Below, in pieces: positions 42,534 through 52,740 of a stretch of DNA of 64,000 nucleotides. The stretch is from Emcibacteraceae bacterium (lineage in GTDB: Bacteria > Pseudomonadota > Alphaproteobacteria > Sphingomonadales > Emcibacteraceae): the NCBI GenBank assembly GCA_028281625.1, contig JANQJN010000078.1:1-64000 (forward strand). The letters run 5' to 3'. The translations under genes were made by a program, and so were the position numbers. The notes under the pieces are model-generated. The model was not told the DNA's origin and did no database searches. It saw nothing but the letters and a program-made list of their open reading frames with translations. Each line of letters starts with the position of its first letter. The first letter of the stretch is position 1.

Positions 42534-43994
42534 ATGACCTCAGAAGATTGGTTTGAAAAAGGAAATGAATTTAAGCGCACTGGCAATCTTGCTGGTGCGC
42601 TTGACGCATATCGCATGTCCATAAAAATGAATGGTCATGTAGCGGCGCCTTGGATTGGGCTCGCAACTGTGTTGGAGGCGAATAGCCAGTTTGAAGATGC
42701 CAGGGAATGTTTCCGACGCGCTACTTTGGCGGATCCCAACCACGTTGCGGCTCGCCTTTATCTTGCGACATCCCATAAGAATCTTGGTTATGTGGAAGAT
42801 GCAGAAATAGAATATCAAAAAGCGCTTGAGCTTGATCCGCAGTCTTCGGACGCGTTTTTCGGACTTGGGGAGCTTTATGAGGATCTCGGTAAACCTGAAG
42901 AGGCCGCGAACGCTTATCGCAAAGCCATATCCATAGATGCCCCCAATTGCGATGCTCTTGCCAACCTTCTTGGTTTAGGTCGCCATATTGATATAAGCGC
43001 TGACATTGATGAAGCGAAGCGCCTTCTGGATAACTTGGATAAAAGGGAAAAAGCCCTTGTTGGCTACGGCCTGGGCAAAGCATATGAACAGAATAAGATT
43101 TATGATAAAGCCTTCGAAGCATACGCGATAGCCAATGCCGCCCGCAAAGAAGAGGCGGGTGCCTTTAATCATGCTGTATTTGATAGTCGCATCGAAAAGC
43201 TGATAGATGTATTTTCTGAAAAGCTTTTTACTGATCGTTCGGATTGGGGAAATTATTCGGACAGACCAGTTTTCATTGTTGGCCTTCCGCGCTCCGGCAC
43301 AACGCTGACGGAACAAATTATTGGCTCGCACCCTGAATGTTTTGGTGCGGGAGAGCTTAATGTTCTGACCGATTTGGCAACCGCGACACCTGACAGACTT
43401 AACGATCCAAATACAAGATGGCCTGAGTGCGCAAATGAACTAAGTGAAACGCTGATATCCGATATTGGTCGCGATTATGTTTCCGCTTCTAGTGTACAAG
43501 CACCTTTTGACGTACGTCGCATCGTTGATAAACAACCCCTTAATTTCTGGCATTTGGGACTTGTGGCACTGGCGCTCCCAAACGCCCGCATTATTCACTG
43601 TTCGCGCGATATTCGGGATTGCGGCTTTTCGATATTTTCTCAGAATTTCAATTTGCAGCAGCGCTGGGCAACCGATTTGAGCGATATTGGCCACTATTGG
43701 CAAGGTTACTCCCGACTGATGGAGCACTGGAAAAATGTGACGAACCTAGAAATATTGGATGTTTCGTATGAAGAAACAATCAATGATACTGAAGCTCAGG
43801 CTCGCCGAATTTTGGAGTTTCTTGGTTTATCTTGGGATGACAGAGTTCTGGCTTTTCACGAAAATGAAAGGGCAGTTCAGACGCCTAGTCGTTGGCAGGT
43901 TCGCCAACCTATCTACACAAGCTCAAAGGCAAAATGGAAACGCTTTGAAGCGCATCTTGGGCCACTCATTAAAGCCATGGAAAAACATCAATGA
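42534..43994 (+). CDS. TPR-repeat sulfotransferase family protein
   Basis: N-terminal TPRs; PAPS-binding VFIVGLPRSGTTLTEQIIGSHPECFGAGEL. Confidence 0.93.
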   Translation: MTSEDWFEKGNEFKRTGNLAGALDAYRMSIKMNGHVAAPWIGLATVLEANSQFEDARECFRRATLADPNHVAARLYLATSHKNLGYVEDAEIEYQKALELDPQSSDAFFGLGELYEDLGKPEEAANAYRKAISIDAPNCDALANLLGLGRHIDISADIDEAKRLLDNLDKREKALVGYGLGKAYEQNKIYDKAFEAYAIANAARKEEAGAFNHAVFDSRIEKLIDVFSEKLFTDRSDWGNYSDRPVFIVGLPRSGTTLTEQIIGSHPECFGAGELNVLTDLATATPDRLNDPNTRWPECANELSETLISDIGRDYVSASSVQAPFDVRRIVDKQPLNFWHLGLVALALPNARIIHCSRDIRDCGFSIFSQNFNLQQRWATDLSDIGHYWQGYSRLMEHWKNVTNLEILDVSYEETINDTEAQARRILEFLGLSWDDRVLAFHENERAVQTPSRWQVRQPIYTSSKAKWKRFEAHLGPLIKAMEKHQ

Positions 43995-45127
43995 AGTTTC
44001 GCTTACGTCCCACTCTTGTTGTCTGGCATCGCTGGTTTGGTTTGCTGGCAGCCATCTGGCTAATTTTAATGGCCGTTACAGGTTCAATCATTGTTTTTTA
44101 TGGCGAAGCCGATACCGCGCTGAACCCGGAAACAAGAACAGTGTCCACTACGCAACAGGGTTATGCACCGCTTGATGATGTTGTATCCAGTGCTGAAAAC
44201 GACGTACCGGGGTCCTACGCAAGCTTTATCGATTTTCCTGAAGATCCAGAACGATCGCTGACGATTTTGTTAAGGGCGAAGCCAGGAGAGGAAAGCGAAG
44301 TCCGCGGCGCCCTTGAAGTTTTCCTCGATCCTTACAGAGCAGAAGTACTTGGGTATCGCGATCAAGGGAGGCCTGAGCTTAATAAAAATTTCATTATGGG
44401 AATCCTTTATCAACTTCATATTGATCTATTACTTGGGACGCCAATGGTGATCTTTCTGGGGGTGGTTTCATTCTTTTGGTTTTTGGACCATTTTGTTGCG
44501 CTAATCTTGTCGTTTCCGACCCTCGCTAAATGGAAAAATAGCTTTATGGTCCGAGGCTCCAGACGAGGTCACAAGTTTAATTTCAGATTACACAGAGCTT
44601 CTGGTATTTGGCTGTTTCCAATTACGATGATGTTGTCTTTTTCGGGGGTTTACCTCAACCTGTATGAACCCGTTGTGCATGTGGTAGAGGTCTTTTCTCC
44701 TATTACGCCTCGCTATGTTTGGCGTACCCCCGAACTAGAGCAGCCGGTTTTTGAACCGCAAGTATCCTTTGAGCAAGCTTCGGATATCGCAACCGACTAT
44801 ACTGGTGAAGGCCTTGATATGGTGCATTATTTTCCGGGACATGGTGTCTATCAATTCCGTGCGTTCAGCGAAGAATTGGATATGGATGGCATGGGGCGTC
44901 GTTATATTATTGTTGATGCGACGAGCGGTGATATTCTTGATGATGCGCATGCCAATGCCGGAACAGGCGGCGACAAATTTGTCTTATGGCAGTATGCACT
45001 GCACTCCGGTCGAGCATTTGGTTGGACCGGAAGGATCATCATTTTCCTATCCGGCATTGCGGTCACAGCACTTTGTGTCACCGGGATATTAATCTGGTGG
45101 AAAAAGAAAAAAGCCAGAAGCAGCTAG
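43991..45127 (+). CDS. PepSY-associated TM helix domain protein
   Basis: VVWHRWFGLLAAIWLILMAVTGSIIVF; LHRASGIWLFPITMMLSFSGVYLNL; ATGA overlap with the upstream gene. Confidence 0.92.
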   Translation: MKFRLRPTLVVWHRWFGLLAAIWLILMAVTGSIIVFYGEADTALNPETRTVSTTQQGYAPLDDVVSSAENDVPGSYASFIDFPEDPERSLTILLRAKPGEESEVRGALEVFLDPYRAEVLGYRDQGRPELNKNFIMGILYQLHIDLLLGTPMVIFLGVVSFFWFLDHFVALILSFPTLAKWKNSFMVRGSRRGHKFNFRLHRASGIWLFPITMMLSFSGVYLNLYEPVVHVVEVFSPITPRYVWRTPELEQPVFEPQVSFEQASDIATDYTGEGLDMVHYFPGHGVYQFRAFSEELDMDGMGRRYIIVDATSGDILDDAHANAGTGGDKFVLWQYALHSGRAFGWTGRIIIFLSGIAVTALCVTGILIWWKKKKARSS

Positions 45128-45192
45128 TGGTAACTAGTGGACAGGTCCTCAGCCCTCTGGAGTATAATATAAACATCAAGACAACGGACCGC

Positions 45193-45224
45193 GAATGTCC
45201 GCTTTGGGTCGTAAGCAGACATTC
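45193..45224 (-). repeat. Dispersed imperfect palindrome, copy 3 (inverted)
   Basis: GAATGTCCGCTTTGGGTCGTAAGCAGACATTC; near-perfect hairpin. Confidence 0.85.
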
Positions 45225-45715
45225 GTCAATTAGCTAAAAACCGCAGCGATAAACATTACTTTTGGGACGTTTGGGCGAAGAGGAGATTAGTTCGAATTCA
45301 CTACGTGCCACCATCCATTCTCCTGCTAACCATGGTGTTTTTATCTCTATATGCTTAGTGCCTAAGTATCAATGGGACAGGGCGTATACTTCAGAGAATT
45401 AGCGGATGGAGACGGTTATATTTTTTGGGTTTAACTGCATTCTCACCCAAAGTCTCTGTGGGTATTCAAAGTGCCCGCTGTTTTTAATTGAAATATAACT
45501 AACACTGATTTTTGTTTGCAGTATTTCTTATACAACATAAAAAAGTAGTTTTTATACAATGGTTTATCATCTTCAAGGATAGAGGTATCTATTATATAAA
45601 GCTGTAACAGTTCGTTTTATGTATAAAGTCACTAAGGTGCACCTGTAAAACTCAGCAATTGCGTAACAATTTTTATTCGTGCCAGATGTGTCATTATTGA
45701 GGATAAATTTAAGGT

Positions 45716-46975
45716 ATGAGCGATTACTCAGCGTTCTCACTGCTAAAGAATGCTTTTAGTGGACATAGAAACTGGAAGTCTGCCTGGCGCAAACCCGAGC
45801 CACGTGAAAACTATGAAGTGGTTATCATTGGTGGCGGTGGGCATGGATTAGCCACAGCGTATTATTTAGCAAAGATCTATGGTGTCAGAAACATTGCTGT
45901 CCTTGAAAAAGGTAACCTTGGCGGGGGCAATGTTGGAAGAAACACAACAATAGTTCGCTCCAATTATCTACTGCCTGCAAACATTCGATTTTACGAATAT
46001 TCAATGAAGCTTTGGGAAGGACTATCCCGGGAAATTAATTACAACGTCATGTTTTCTCAAAGAGGTGTATTAAATCTGGCGCATACGCCTGGTCAGCTGG
46101 ATGAGTATGCGCGCAGAGGGAATGCGATGCTCATGGAGGGCGCCGATGCGGAGTTATTAAGTAGAGAAGAGATCAGTAGAAGGATACCTGGCCTTTACAC
46201 AGGTCAGGATACTCGATTTCCGATTTTGGGAGGATTAAACCAACCGCGTGCTGGAACAGCACGTCATGACGCCATTGCTTGGGGTTACGCGCGTGCGGCA
46301 GATCGACAGGGCGTGGACATTATTGAAAATTGTGAAGTTATTGGATTTATCAAAGATGGCGATACCGTCACGGGTCTTAATACAACTCGAGGTGAAATAT
46401 CGGCCGCAAAGGTTGGTGTATCCGTTGCGGGGAGCACGTCTAATGTTATGAAATTGGCAGGAATTGATAAGCTTCCGATCGAATCCCATGTTCTGCAGGC
46501 ATTTGTGACAGAGCCCTTAAAGCCGTTGATTGATACAGTGGTTACTTTTGGTGCAGGACACCTATACATTTCGCAATCTGATAAAGGTGGATTGGTTTTC
46601 GGTGGAGATGTGGATGGTTACAATAGCTATGCCCAGCGAGGGAATTTACCGATATTTGAACATGTCGCGGCAGCGGCGGTAACAATGTTTCCTAATTTGT
46701 CACGCTTGCGCCTTCTCAGAAACTGGGGAGGAATTGTCGACATGTCGATGGATGGAAGCCCAATTATCTGCAAAGGGCCATTGCCAGGATTATATCTTAA
46801 CGCAGGCTGGTGTTACGGTGGTTTTAAGGCGACACCTGCAGCAGGACACTGCTTCGCCCATACCATTGCCAAAGATGAGCCCCATGAACTTAATTCAAAA
46901 TATACGCTGGACCGATTTTTTAATGGCAACGAACTTGATGAAAATGGGACCGGACCAATACCGGCGCTTCATTGA
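45716..46975 (+). CDS. soxB: Sarcosine oxidase subunit beta family FAD protein
   Basis: VVIIGGGGHGLATAYYLAKIYGVRNIAVLEKGNLGGGNVGRNTTIVRSNYL; soxBDAG order. Confidence 0.93.
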   Translation: MSDYSAFSLLKNAFSGHRNWKSAWRKPEPRENYEVVIIGGGGHGLATAYYLAKIYGVRNIAVLEKGNLGGGNVGRNTTIVRSNYLLPANIRFYEYSMKLWEGLSREINYNVMFSQRGVLNLAHTPGQLDEYARRGNAMLMEGADAELLSREEISRRIPGLYTGQDTRFPILGGLNQPRAGTARHDAIAWGYARAADRQGVDIIENCEVIGFIKDGDTVTGLNTTRGEISAAKVGVSVAGSTSNVMKLAGIDKLPIESHVLQAFVTEPLKPLIDTVVTFGAGHLYISQSDKGGLVFGGDVDGYNSYAQRGNLPIFEHVAAAAVTMFPNLSRLRLLRNWGGIVDMSMDGSPIICKGPLPGLYLNAGWCYGGFKATPAAGHCFAHTIAKDEPHELNSKYTLDRFFNGNELDENGTGPIPALH

Positions 46976-46994
46976 TGAGGGTTAGGAACTGATT

Positions 46995-47276
46995 ATGAAG
47001 ATAAAGTGCCCCATCTGTGGAAAAAGAGAAGCGAGTGAATATACTTATATTGGTGACGCTACTGTAAAACGCCCCGATGTAAATAATACGGATGAACAAA
47101 GTTGGTTCGAGTATGTTTTTCAAAGGAGAAATCCACGTGGTGATCATGAAGAGCATTGGCAACATACCGCGGCTTGCCGCTCCATCTTAAAAGTTAAGCG
47201 CAATACGGTAACTCATAAGATTTCATCGGTAGATTTAGAAGGCCCGTGGCAGGGTCAGGGCGAGGAAAATAATTGA
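46995..47276 (+). CDS. soxD: Sarcosine oxidase subunit delta family protein
   Basis: KCPICGKREASEYTYIGDA...HTAACRSILKVKRNTVTHKI. Confidence 0.93.
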   Translation: MKIKCPICGKREASEYTYIGDATVKRPDVNNTDEQSWFEYVFQRRNPRGDHEEHWQHTAACRSILKVKRNTVTHKISSVDLEGPWQGQGEENN

Positions 47277-50254
47277 TGAGTGGGTATCGGTTGAAAGACA
47301 GTGGTATCTATATCGATACTGCTCAAGAATTACGCTTCGAATTTGATGGGAAAAAATATGTCGGCTATCAAGGCGACACACTTGCTTCGGCGTTGCTGGC
47401 GAATGGCGTTACATTATTTGCGAGATCATTTAAATATCACCGACCGCGTGGTGTTTATACAGCGGGCCCTGAAGAACCAAATGCACTGGTGTCATTAAGG
47501 ACAGGAGACCGACACGAACCAAATTGTCATGCAACCACCGTTGAACTTTACGATGGGTTGGTTGCGAGAAGCCAGAACGCCTGGCCGTCTTTGAATACAG
47601 ATTTCATGGCAGTTAATCAATTTTTTGCGCCTCTGCTCATAGCAGGATTTTACTACAAGACATTTATGGGGACAGGGCAGAAGTTCTGGCATTTTTGCGA
47701 ACATTTCATTCGTCGTGCCGCAGGAATGGGGCAGGGTGGTCTGAGCGCCGATCCGGATAAATATGAAAAAACAAACCATTTCACAGATGTGTTTATCATC
47801 GGAGGTGGCCCCGCGGGCCTGCTGGCAGCGGATACACTTGCCAAAATAGGCGCAAAGATAACTCTTGTGGAAGAGAGTAACAATTGGGGTGGGTCGTTAT
47901 CGGAAGAAGAAGGGCTGATCAACGGCGAACCCGCTCTATACTGGGCTAACAATGTCGTTAAAATACTCACTAAAAATGAAAAGGTTACAGTACTGCCGCG
48001 TACAACTGTCTATGGTTATTTCGATGATAATACACTCGGTGCAATTGAACGCGTTTCCGATCATAAACAAATGCCCAAAAACAACGAGCCAAGACAGCGG
48101 CATCATAAAATATTCGCAAAAAGAGTGATTATTGCGACGGGTAGTGTTGAACGTCCGATTGTGTTTGAAGGTAACGATATTCCTGGCGTAATGCTGGCTA
48201 ATTCAGCGCTCCGTTATGCAAAAAGATATGGTGTAGCGGTTGGCAATAAAGTGGTTGTTTTTACGAACAATGATGACGGTTATCATAGCGCAATAGAACT
48301 CAAAAAGATGGGCGTGAATATCATTGCTATGGTTGATCCTCGTTCAACACTGGATCCTGAACTTAAAACGCAAATCGAAGAACAAAATATTGAACACCAT
48401 CCGGGTTGCATGGTGACTTCAGCTAAGGGCGGCAAATCGCTTAACCATGTAAATATTGCTCACTTTAGTCGAGATAGCGGGTCTTCAGGCTCATTGCAAA
48501 GAATAAATGCTGATGTGTTGCTCATCGCAGGTGGCTATACGCCAACTATTAACTTGTGCAGTCAAATTGGAACTAAAGCTGATTTTGTAGAAGAAATTCA
48601 ATCTTTTGTTCCAGGTGAGTCAACACAGCCTTTTGTTGCTTGTGGTGCAGCAAAAGGGCAACTTGATCTTGAATCTACATTGTGTGGTGCTGTTGAAGCG
48701 GCAGTTCAAACGGCAAAATATCTCAATCTAGATATCGATACACATCCTTCAATAAAAGTAGAAAAAGCAAACCGAAAAGCCATACCGTTTCCATTAACAG
48801 ACATTCCATCGACTAATTCGAGCGCTAAAAAATTCATTGATCTTCAGCATGATGTAACGGTCAACGATTTAAAAATTGCTCACCGTGAAGGATTTAGCAG
48901 CGTCGAGCATCTTAAACGCTATACTACAATGGGTATGGCGGCGGATCAGGGCAAGACTTCAAATATGAATGCGCTAGCCTTAATAGCAAAAGAGCGAGGG
49001 ATATCTATCCCTGAAGCGGGAACCACAAGTTTTCGTGTGCCAAGTAAACCTGTGGCACTGGGGGCGCTTGCGGGTCGTGATGTTGGCAACCATTATCACG
49101 CACTTAGAAGAACGCCAGTGCACGAATGGCATATCAAAAATGGTGCAGAAATGGTGGATACAGGAGGTTGGCACCGGCCACGTGTATATAAAAAGGCGGG
49201 AGAATCATTATTCGAGGCATATTCGCGCGAAGCAAAGGCAGTGCGCAACAATGTTGGTATTGTCGATGTAACCAGCCTGGGAAAAATAGATGTTCAGGGG
49301 CCAGATGCAGCCGAATTTCTCGACCGGGTTTATGCCAATTCCTTCCAAAAGCTGCCTGTTGGAAAAGCTAAATATGGGATTATGTTGCGAGACGACGGTT
49401 ATATTTTTGATGACGGTACAGTTTGGCGGCTCGGCGAGACACAGTTTTTGATGACCACGACAACGGTAAATGCAGCAAGGGTCTTATCCGAGCTGGAGCG
49501 ATTGTTATCCCTGTATTGGCCGGAATTAAAAGTGCATGTAAGTTCGCAATCTGATCAGTGGGCTGGAATGGCGGTTGCTGGTCCAAAAAGTCGCTCGGTT
49601 CTTGAAAGCATTATAACTGATATGAGTTTCTCGGAGGAAGATTGCCCGGTAATGTCAGTACGAAAAGGTCGGATTGGAAAATGGCCTGTTATGGTGGCAC
49701 GTTTATCTTTCTCGGGTGAGCGTGCCTACGAAATCCTTACTCCGAGGAATTACGGCTTGGACGTTTGGGAAGCGATCATGGATGCTGGAAAGCCTTTTGG
49801 GATTACTCCATATGGAACGGAATCGATGGGGGCTCTCAGGATTGAAAAGGGACATATTGGCGGTCCAGAAATGGATGGACGGACTACATTGGGTGATGTG
49901 GGAATGGAGCGTCTGTCTTCCAAAAAGGGATCTTATATAGGTTCGGTGCTCAAAAATCGACATGGCTTGAAAAGCGATGATCGAAAAACAATGGTCGGAT
50001 TAATATCGGATGGCATTAAACCATTAAGACCTGGTTCGGTGGTGTTGAAAAATAATGAAATTGTGGGGCACGTAACATCCGCAACATTTAGCCCTATACT
50101 CGATAAGAACATAGCACTCGCCTTAGTAAGAAAAGGCAAAAAACATATTGGAGAAAACCTTCAGGTTGTGTTTCCATTAAAAGATGAAGCATACAATGTA
50201 AGGGTGGTTGACCCCTGTTTTTATGACGCAGAAGGAAAACAATTATATGCCTGA
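47276..50254 (+). CDS. soxA: Sarcosine oxidase subunit alpha family protein (FAD/NAD and GcvT-like domains)
   Basis: DVFIIGGGPAGLLAADTLAKIGAKITLVEE; IVDVTSLGKIDVQGPDAAEFLDRVY; ATG start at 47276 overlaps the soxD stop. Confidence 0.95.
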   Translation: MSGYRLKDSGIYIDTAQELRFEFDGKKYVGYQGDTLASALLANGVTLFARSFKYHRPRGVYTAGPEEPNALVSLRTGDRHEPNCHATTVELYDGLVARSQNAWPSLNTDFMAVNQFFAPLLIAGFYYKTFMGTGQKFWHFCEHFIRRAAGMGQGGLSADPDKYEKTNHFTDVFIIGGGPAGLLAADTLAKIGAKITLVEESNNWGGSLSEEEGLINGEPALYWANNVVKILTKNEKVTVLPRTTVYGYFDDNTLGAIERVSDHKQMPKNNEPRQRHHKIFAKRVIIATGSVERPIVFEGNDIPGVMLANSALRYAKRYGVAVGNKVVVFTNNDDGYHSAIELKKMGVNIIAMVDPRSTLDPELKTQIEEQNIEHHPGCMVTSAKGGKSLNHVNIAHFSRDSGSSGSLQRINADVLLIAGGYTPTINLCSQIGTKADFVEEIQSFVPGESTQPFVACGAAKGQLDLESTLCGAVEAAVQTAKYLNLDIDTHPSIKVEKANRKAIPFPLTDIPSTNSSAKKFIDLQHDVTVNDLKIAHREGFSSVEHLKRYTTMGMAADQGKTSNMNALALIAKERGISIPEAGTTSFRVPSKPVALGALAGRDVGNHYHALRRTPVHEWHIKNGAEMVDTGGWHRPRVYKKAGESLFEAYSREAKAVRNNVGIVDVTSLGKIDVQGPDAAEFLDRVYANSFQKLPVGKAKYGIMLRDDGYIFDDGTVWRLGETQFLMTTTTVNAARVLSELERLLSLYWPELKVHVSSQSDQWAGMAVAGPKSRSVLESIITDMSFSEEDCPVMSVRKGRIGKWPVMVARLSFSGERAYEILTPRNYGLDVWEAIMDAGKPFGITPYGTESMGALRIEKGHIGGPEMDGRTTLGDVGMERLSSKKGSYIGSVLKNRHGLKSDDRKTMVGLISDGIKPLRPGSVVLKNNEIVGHVTSATFSPILDKNIALALVRKGKKHIGENLQVVFPLKDEAYNVRVVDPCFYDAEGKQLYA

Positions 50255-50825
50255 GTTAAATTTTGCGGCCAATCAATTACAAAATCCCTATTTAGATCTA
50301 ATTGATGAGGTAAATAACAATTGTGTAAAGCTGAATGAAGTGCAATTTGGTTTTGGTGTGTTGGTGAAAGCATGGCCGGACAGCTTTACTAAAGTGCAAG
50401 AACTATTGACGTCGTATCTGAAAGTGCAAGAAGTGCCGAGGCTGCGCAACTTTGTTAATCGACACAACATTTACTGTGCATTCCTGGCCCCGGGTCAATT
50501 TATTATATTCGGTCACGAACCTAATATGATCGAAGAAATAGCGAACTTATTTGAGGCCGACATTGCTTCAGTATTGGATATCTCCCATTCAAGACGCTGT
50601 TTTAGATTGTCTGCTGCAAAAAGTACTTTAGTTCTGAACAAAGGACTACCGATTAATCTTGAAGATGAAGAATTCGGAATTGGAAAAGCTTTTCAGTCAA
50701 CCATTCATTCAATGGGAGTTATAGTTTTCAAGACTGGTGCCGATGAATTTCTGATCTTCACTAGCGCAAGTTATTCAGTGAGTTTCGTTGAATGGTTATT
50801 TGAAGCTTCAGCCGAGTTTGGATAA
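50247..50825 (+). CDS. soxG: Sarcosine oxidase subunit gamma family protein
   Basis: Position after soxA with 8-nt overlap; SAAKSTLVLNKGLPINLE..FQSTIHSMGVIVFKTGADEFLIFTSASYSVSFVEWL. Confidence 0.85.
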   Translation: MPELNFAANQLQNPYLDLIDEVNNNCVKLNEVQFGFGVLVKAWPDSFTKVQELLTSYLKVQEVPRLRNFVNRHNIYCAFLAPGQFIIFGHEPNMIEEIANLFEADIASVLDISHSRRCFRLSAAKSTLVLNKGLPINLEDEEFGIGKAFQSTIHSMGVIVFKTGADEFLIFTSASYSVSFVEWLFEASAEFG

Positions 50826-50875
50826 TACAACTCGACTGATTGAAATAGTGCAGTAATGAATTCAATCGAACTTGG

Positions 50876-52606
50876 TTAATAGCCTATCGCTGCTGCCCCA
50901 GGGCGCCTTGGGTCCGCTGAACCATAAAATGTGTCACCTACTTTCATGATGGTTTGGGTACTTCCCATGGTAAATGGTGTTGGCTCTATATCGTGACCTT
51001 TGTTTCGCAATATGTTCAACGTATCTGCGCTTATGCCAGGTTCAATATACACTTTATTTGGTAGCCATTGATGATGAAAACGCGGTGCGTGGGTCGCCGC
51101 TGCTACATTCATATCATGGTCGATAACATTCATTAAAATTTGCAAATTTGTGGTGATAATGCGGCTTCCTCCCGGACTGCCTGTTGTGAAATAAGGCTTG
51201 CCGTCTTTCGTTACAATCACGGGTGTCATGGAACTAAGTGCTCTTTTTCGTGGCGCAATGGAATTTGCCTCCCCACCTATCAAACCAAAACCATTAGGTG
51301 TACCTGGCTGCGCTGAAAAATCGTCCATCACATTGTTAAGAAGGATGCCTGTTCCTTCAGCAATAATTCCTGAACCATAGGTATAGTTAAGTGAATATGT
51401 ATTGGAAACGATGTTACCCTGGCTATCCATTACTGAGTAATGAGTGGTGTCCGGACTTTCAGTTTGCGGTGCCATTCCGGGATTTACATCCTTCGAATCC
51501 CGTGCGTGATCTAACGAAATATTTTCAACCGTTTCGTTTGCATATTCTTTGCTCATCAGCCATTGCATTGGAATGTTATTAAAGTCCGGATCGCCTAAAT
51601 ATTTACTTCGGTCTGCATATGCCTGACGCATGGCTTCCGTCATAATATGGATTGTCGCCGCGCTGTTATGGCCCATTTCCTTGATGTTGAACTTTTCAAA
51701 TATATTCATCATTTGAATGATATGCACGCCACCAGAGCTTGGGGGTGGCATAATTGTAAGATCGTAACCGCGATAAGATCCTTTTACCGGCTCGCGTTCC
51801 GCAACAACATAGTTTGCCATATCATCCATTGTTACAAGGCCGTCATTCTTTTCCATATCGGCCGCTATCCGTCTTGCAATTTCACCTTTATAAAAAGCGT
51901 CTGCGCCATGCTCGGCAATCTGTTCAAGTGACCAGGCCAGATCTTCCTGTACCAGCAAATCGCCAACTTTTAATGTTTCGCCGGCTTCGTCAAAAAATAT
52001 CTTCCGCGCTTCTGCGTCCCTATAGAGCTTTTCTTTCGCAAATATCAGTGCGCCAGCCAGTCCTTCTGTTACCTCAATTCCCTCTCGTGCAGCTTTAATC
52101 GAAGGTGCGAGAACTTCTCGCAATGTCATGGTTCCATGATCATCCAGCGCTTTTGCAAATGCTGCTACAGTACCCGGAACGCCAAAACCTTTTCTGGTGA
52201 AGCGAATTGCATCAAAATCAACTGTACCGTCTGATTTGATATACATATCCCGGCTCGCCGCAGCAGGCGCCATTTCCTTATAATCGAGCGCGACAAATTT
52301 ATTTTCTTCAGCAAGATAAATAAGCATAAACCCACCGCCTGCGATGTTCCCGGCGCGCGGCAACGTGACTGCTAATGCAAAACCAGTCGCCACGGCTGCG
52401 TCAACGGCATTGCCGCCCTTTTCAAGAATGTCCGCTCCTATTTGACTGGCCAATGTCACCTGTGAAGAAACCATGCCATTTTTGGCGCTTACGGGATGGG
52501 TAATGCTGGCAAATTCAAGGAGCGGGGAATTAGCCTGTTGACTGTTAGCAGACAGGGTTAGCATTACTAACACTGCGATGATTCTGAATATGTGATTTTG
52601 CTTCAT
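50876..52606 (-). CDS. ggt: Gamma-glutamyltransferase, exported
   Basis: Signal peptide; PDTTHYSVMDSQGNIVSNTYSLNYTYGSG contains the catalytic Thr (TTHYSV). Confidence 0.96.
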   Translation of the reverse strand: MKQNHIFRIIAVLVMLTLSANSQQANSPLLEFASITHPVSAKNGMVSSQVTLASQIGADILEKGGNAVDAAVATGFALAVTLPRAGNIAGGGFMLIYLAEENKFVALDYKEMAPAAASRDMYIKSDGTVDFDAIRFTRKGFGVPGTVAAFAKALDDHGTMTLREVLAPSIKAAREGIEVTEGLAGALIFAKEKLYRDAEARKIFFDEAGETLKVGDLLVQEDLAWSLEQIAEHGADAFYKGEIARRIAADMEKNDGLVTMDDMANYVVAEREPVKGSYRGYDLTIMPPPSSGGVHIIQMMNIFEKFNIKEMGHNSAATIHIMTEAMRQAYADRSKYLGDPDFNNIPMQWLMSKEYANETVENISLDHARDSKDVNPGMAPQTESPDTTHYSVMDSQGNIVSNTYSLNYTYGSGIIAEGTGILLNNVMDDFSAQPGTPNGFGLIGGEANSIAPRKRALSSMTPVIVTKDGKPYFTTGSPGGSRIITTNLQILMNVIDHDMNVAAATHAPRFHHQWLPNKVYIEPGISADTLNILRNKGHDIEPTPFTMGSTQTIMKVGDTFYGSADPRRPGAAAIGY

Positions 52607-52740
52607 AAGCTTACTTTCTAAAGGTCATAATATTGGCTGACATTAAGGTCATTGAACATATTCTGTAAGCAGATTGTAGAATTTACAAGACAATAGCTTT
52701 TGTGTTTTAAATTTGATATCTACTATCAGTAATTCTTATA

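Noticed and set aside
40014-45500. Extra weak motif pair TGTCCGCTGTTTTGA (about 40019) and TGCCCGCTGTTTTTA (about 45471)
   Set aside because: Short and only partly similar to the dispersed palindrome; could be a degenerate copy but not supportable by eye.
45716-50825. Complete N-methylglutamate pathway for methylamine use
   Set aside because: No mgsABC or gmaS homologues in the window; only the dehydrogenase/oxidase-type subunits are present, so the pathway cannot be claimed.
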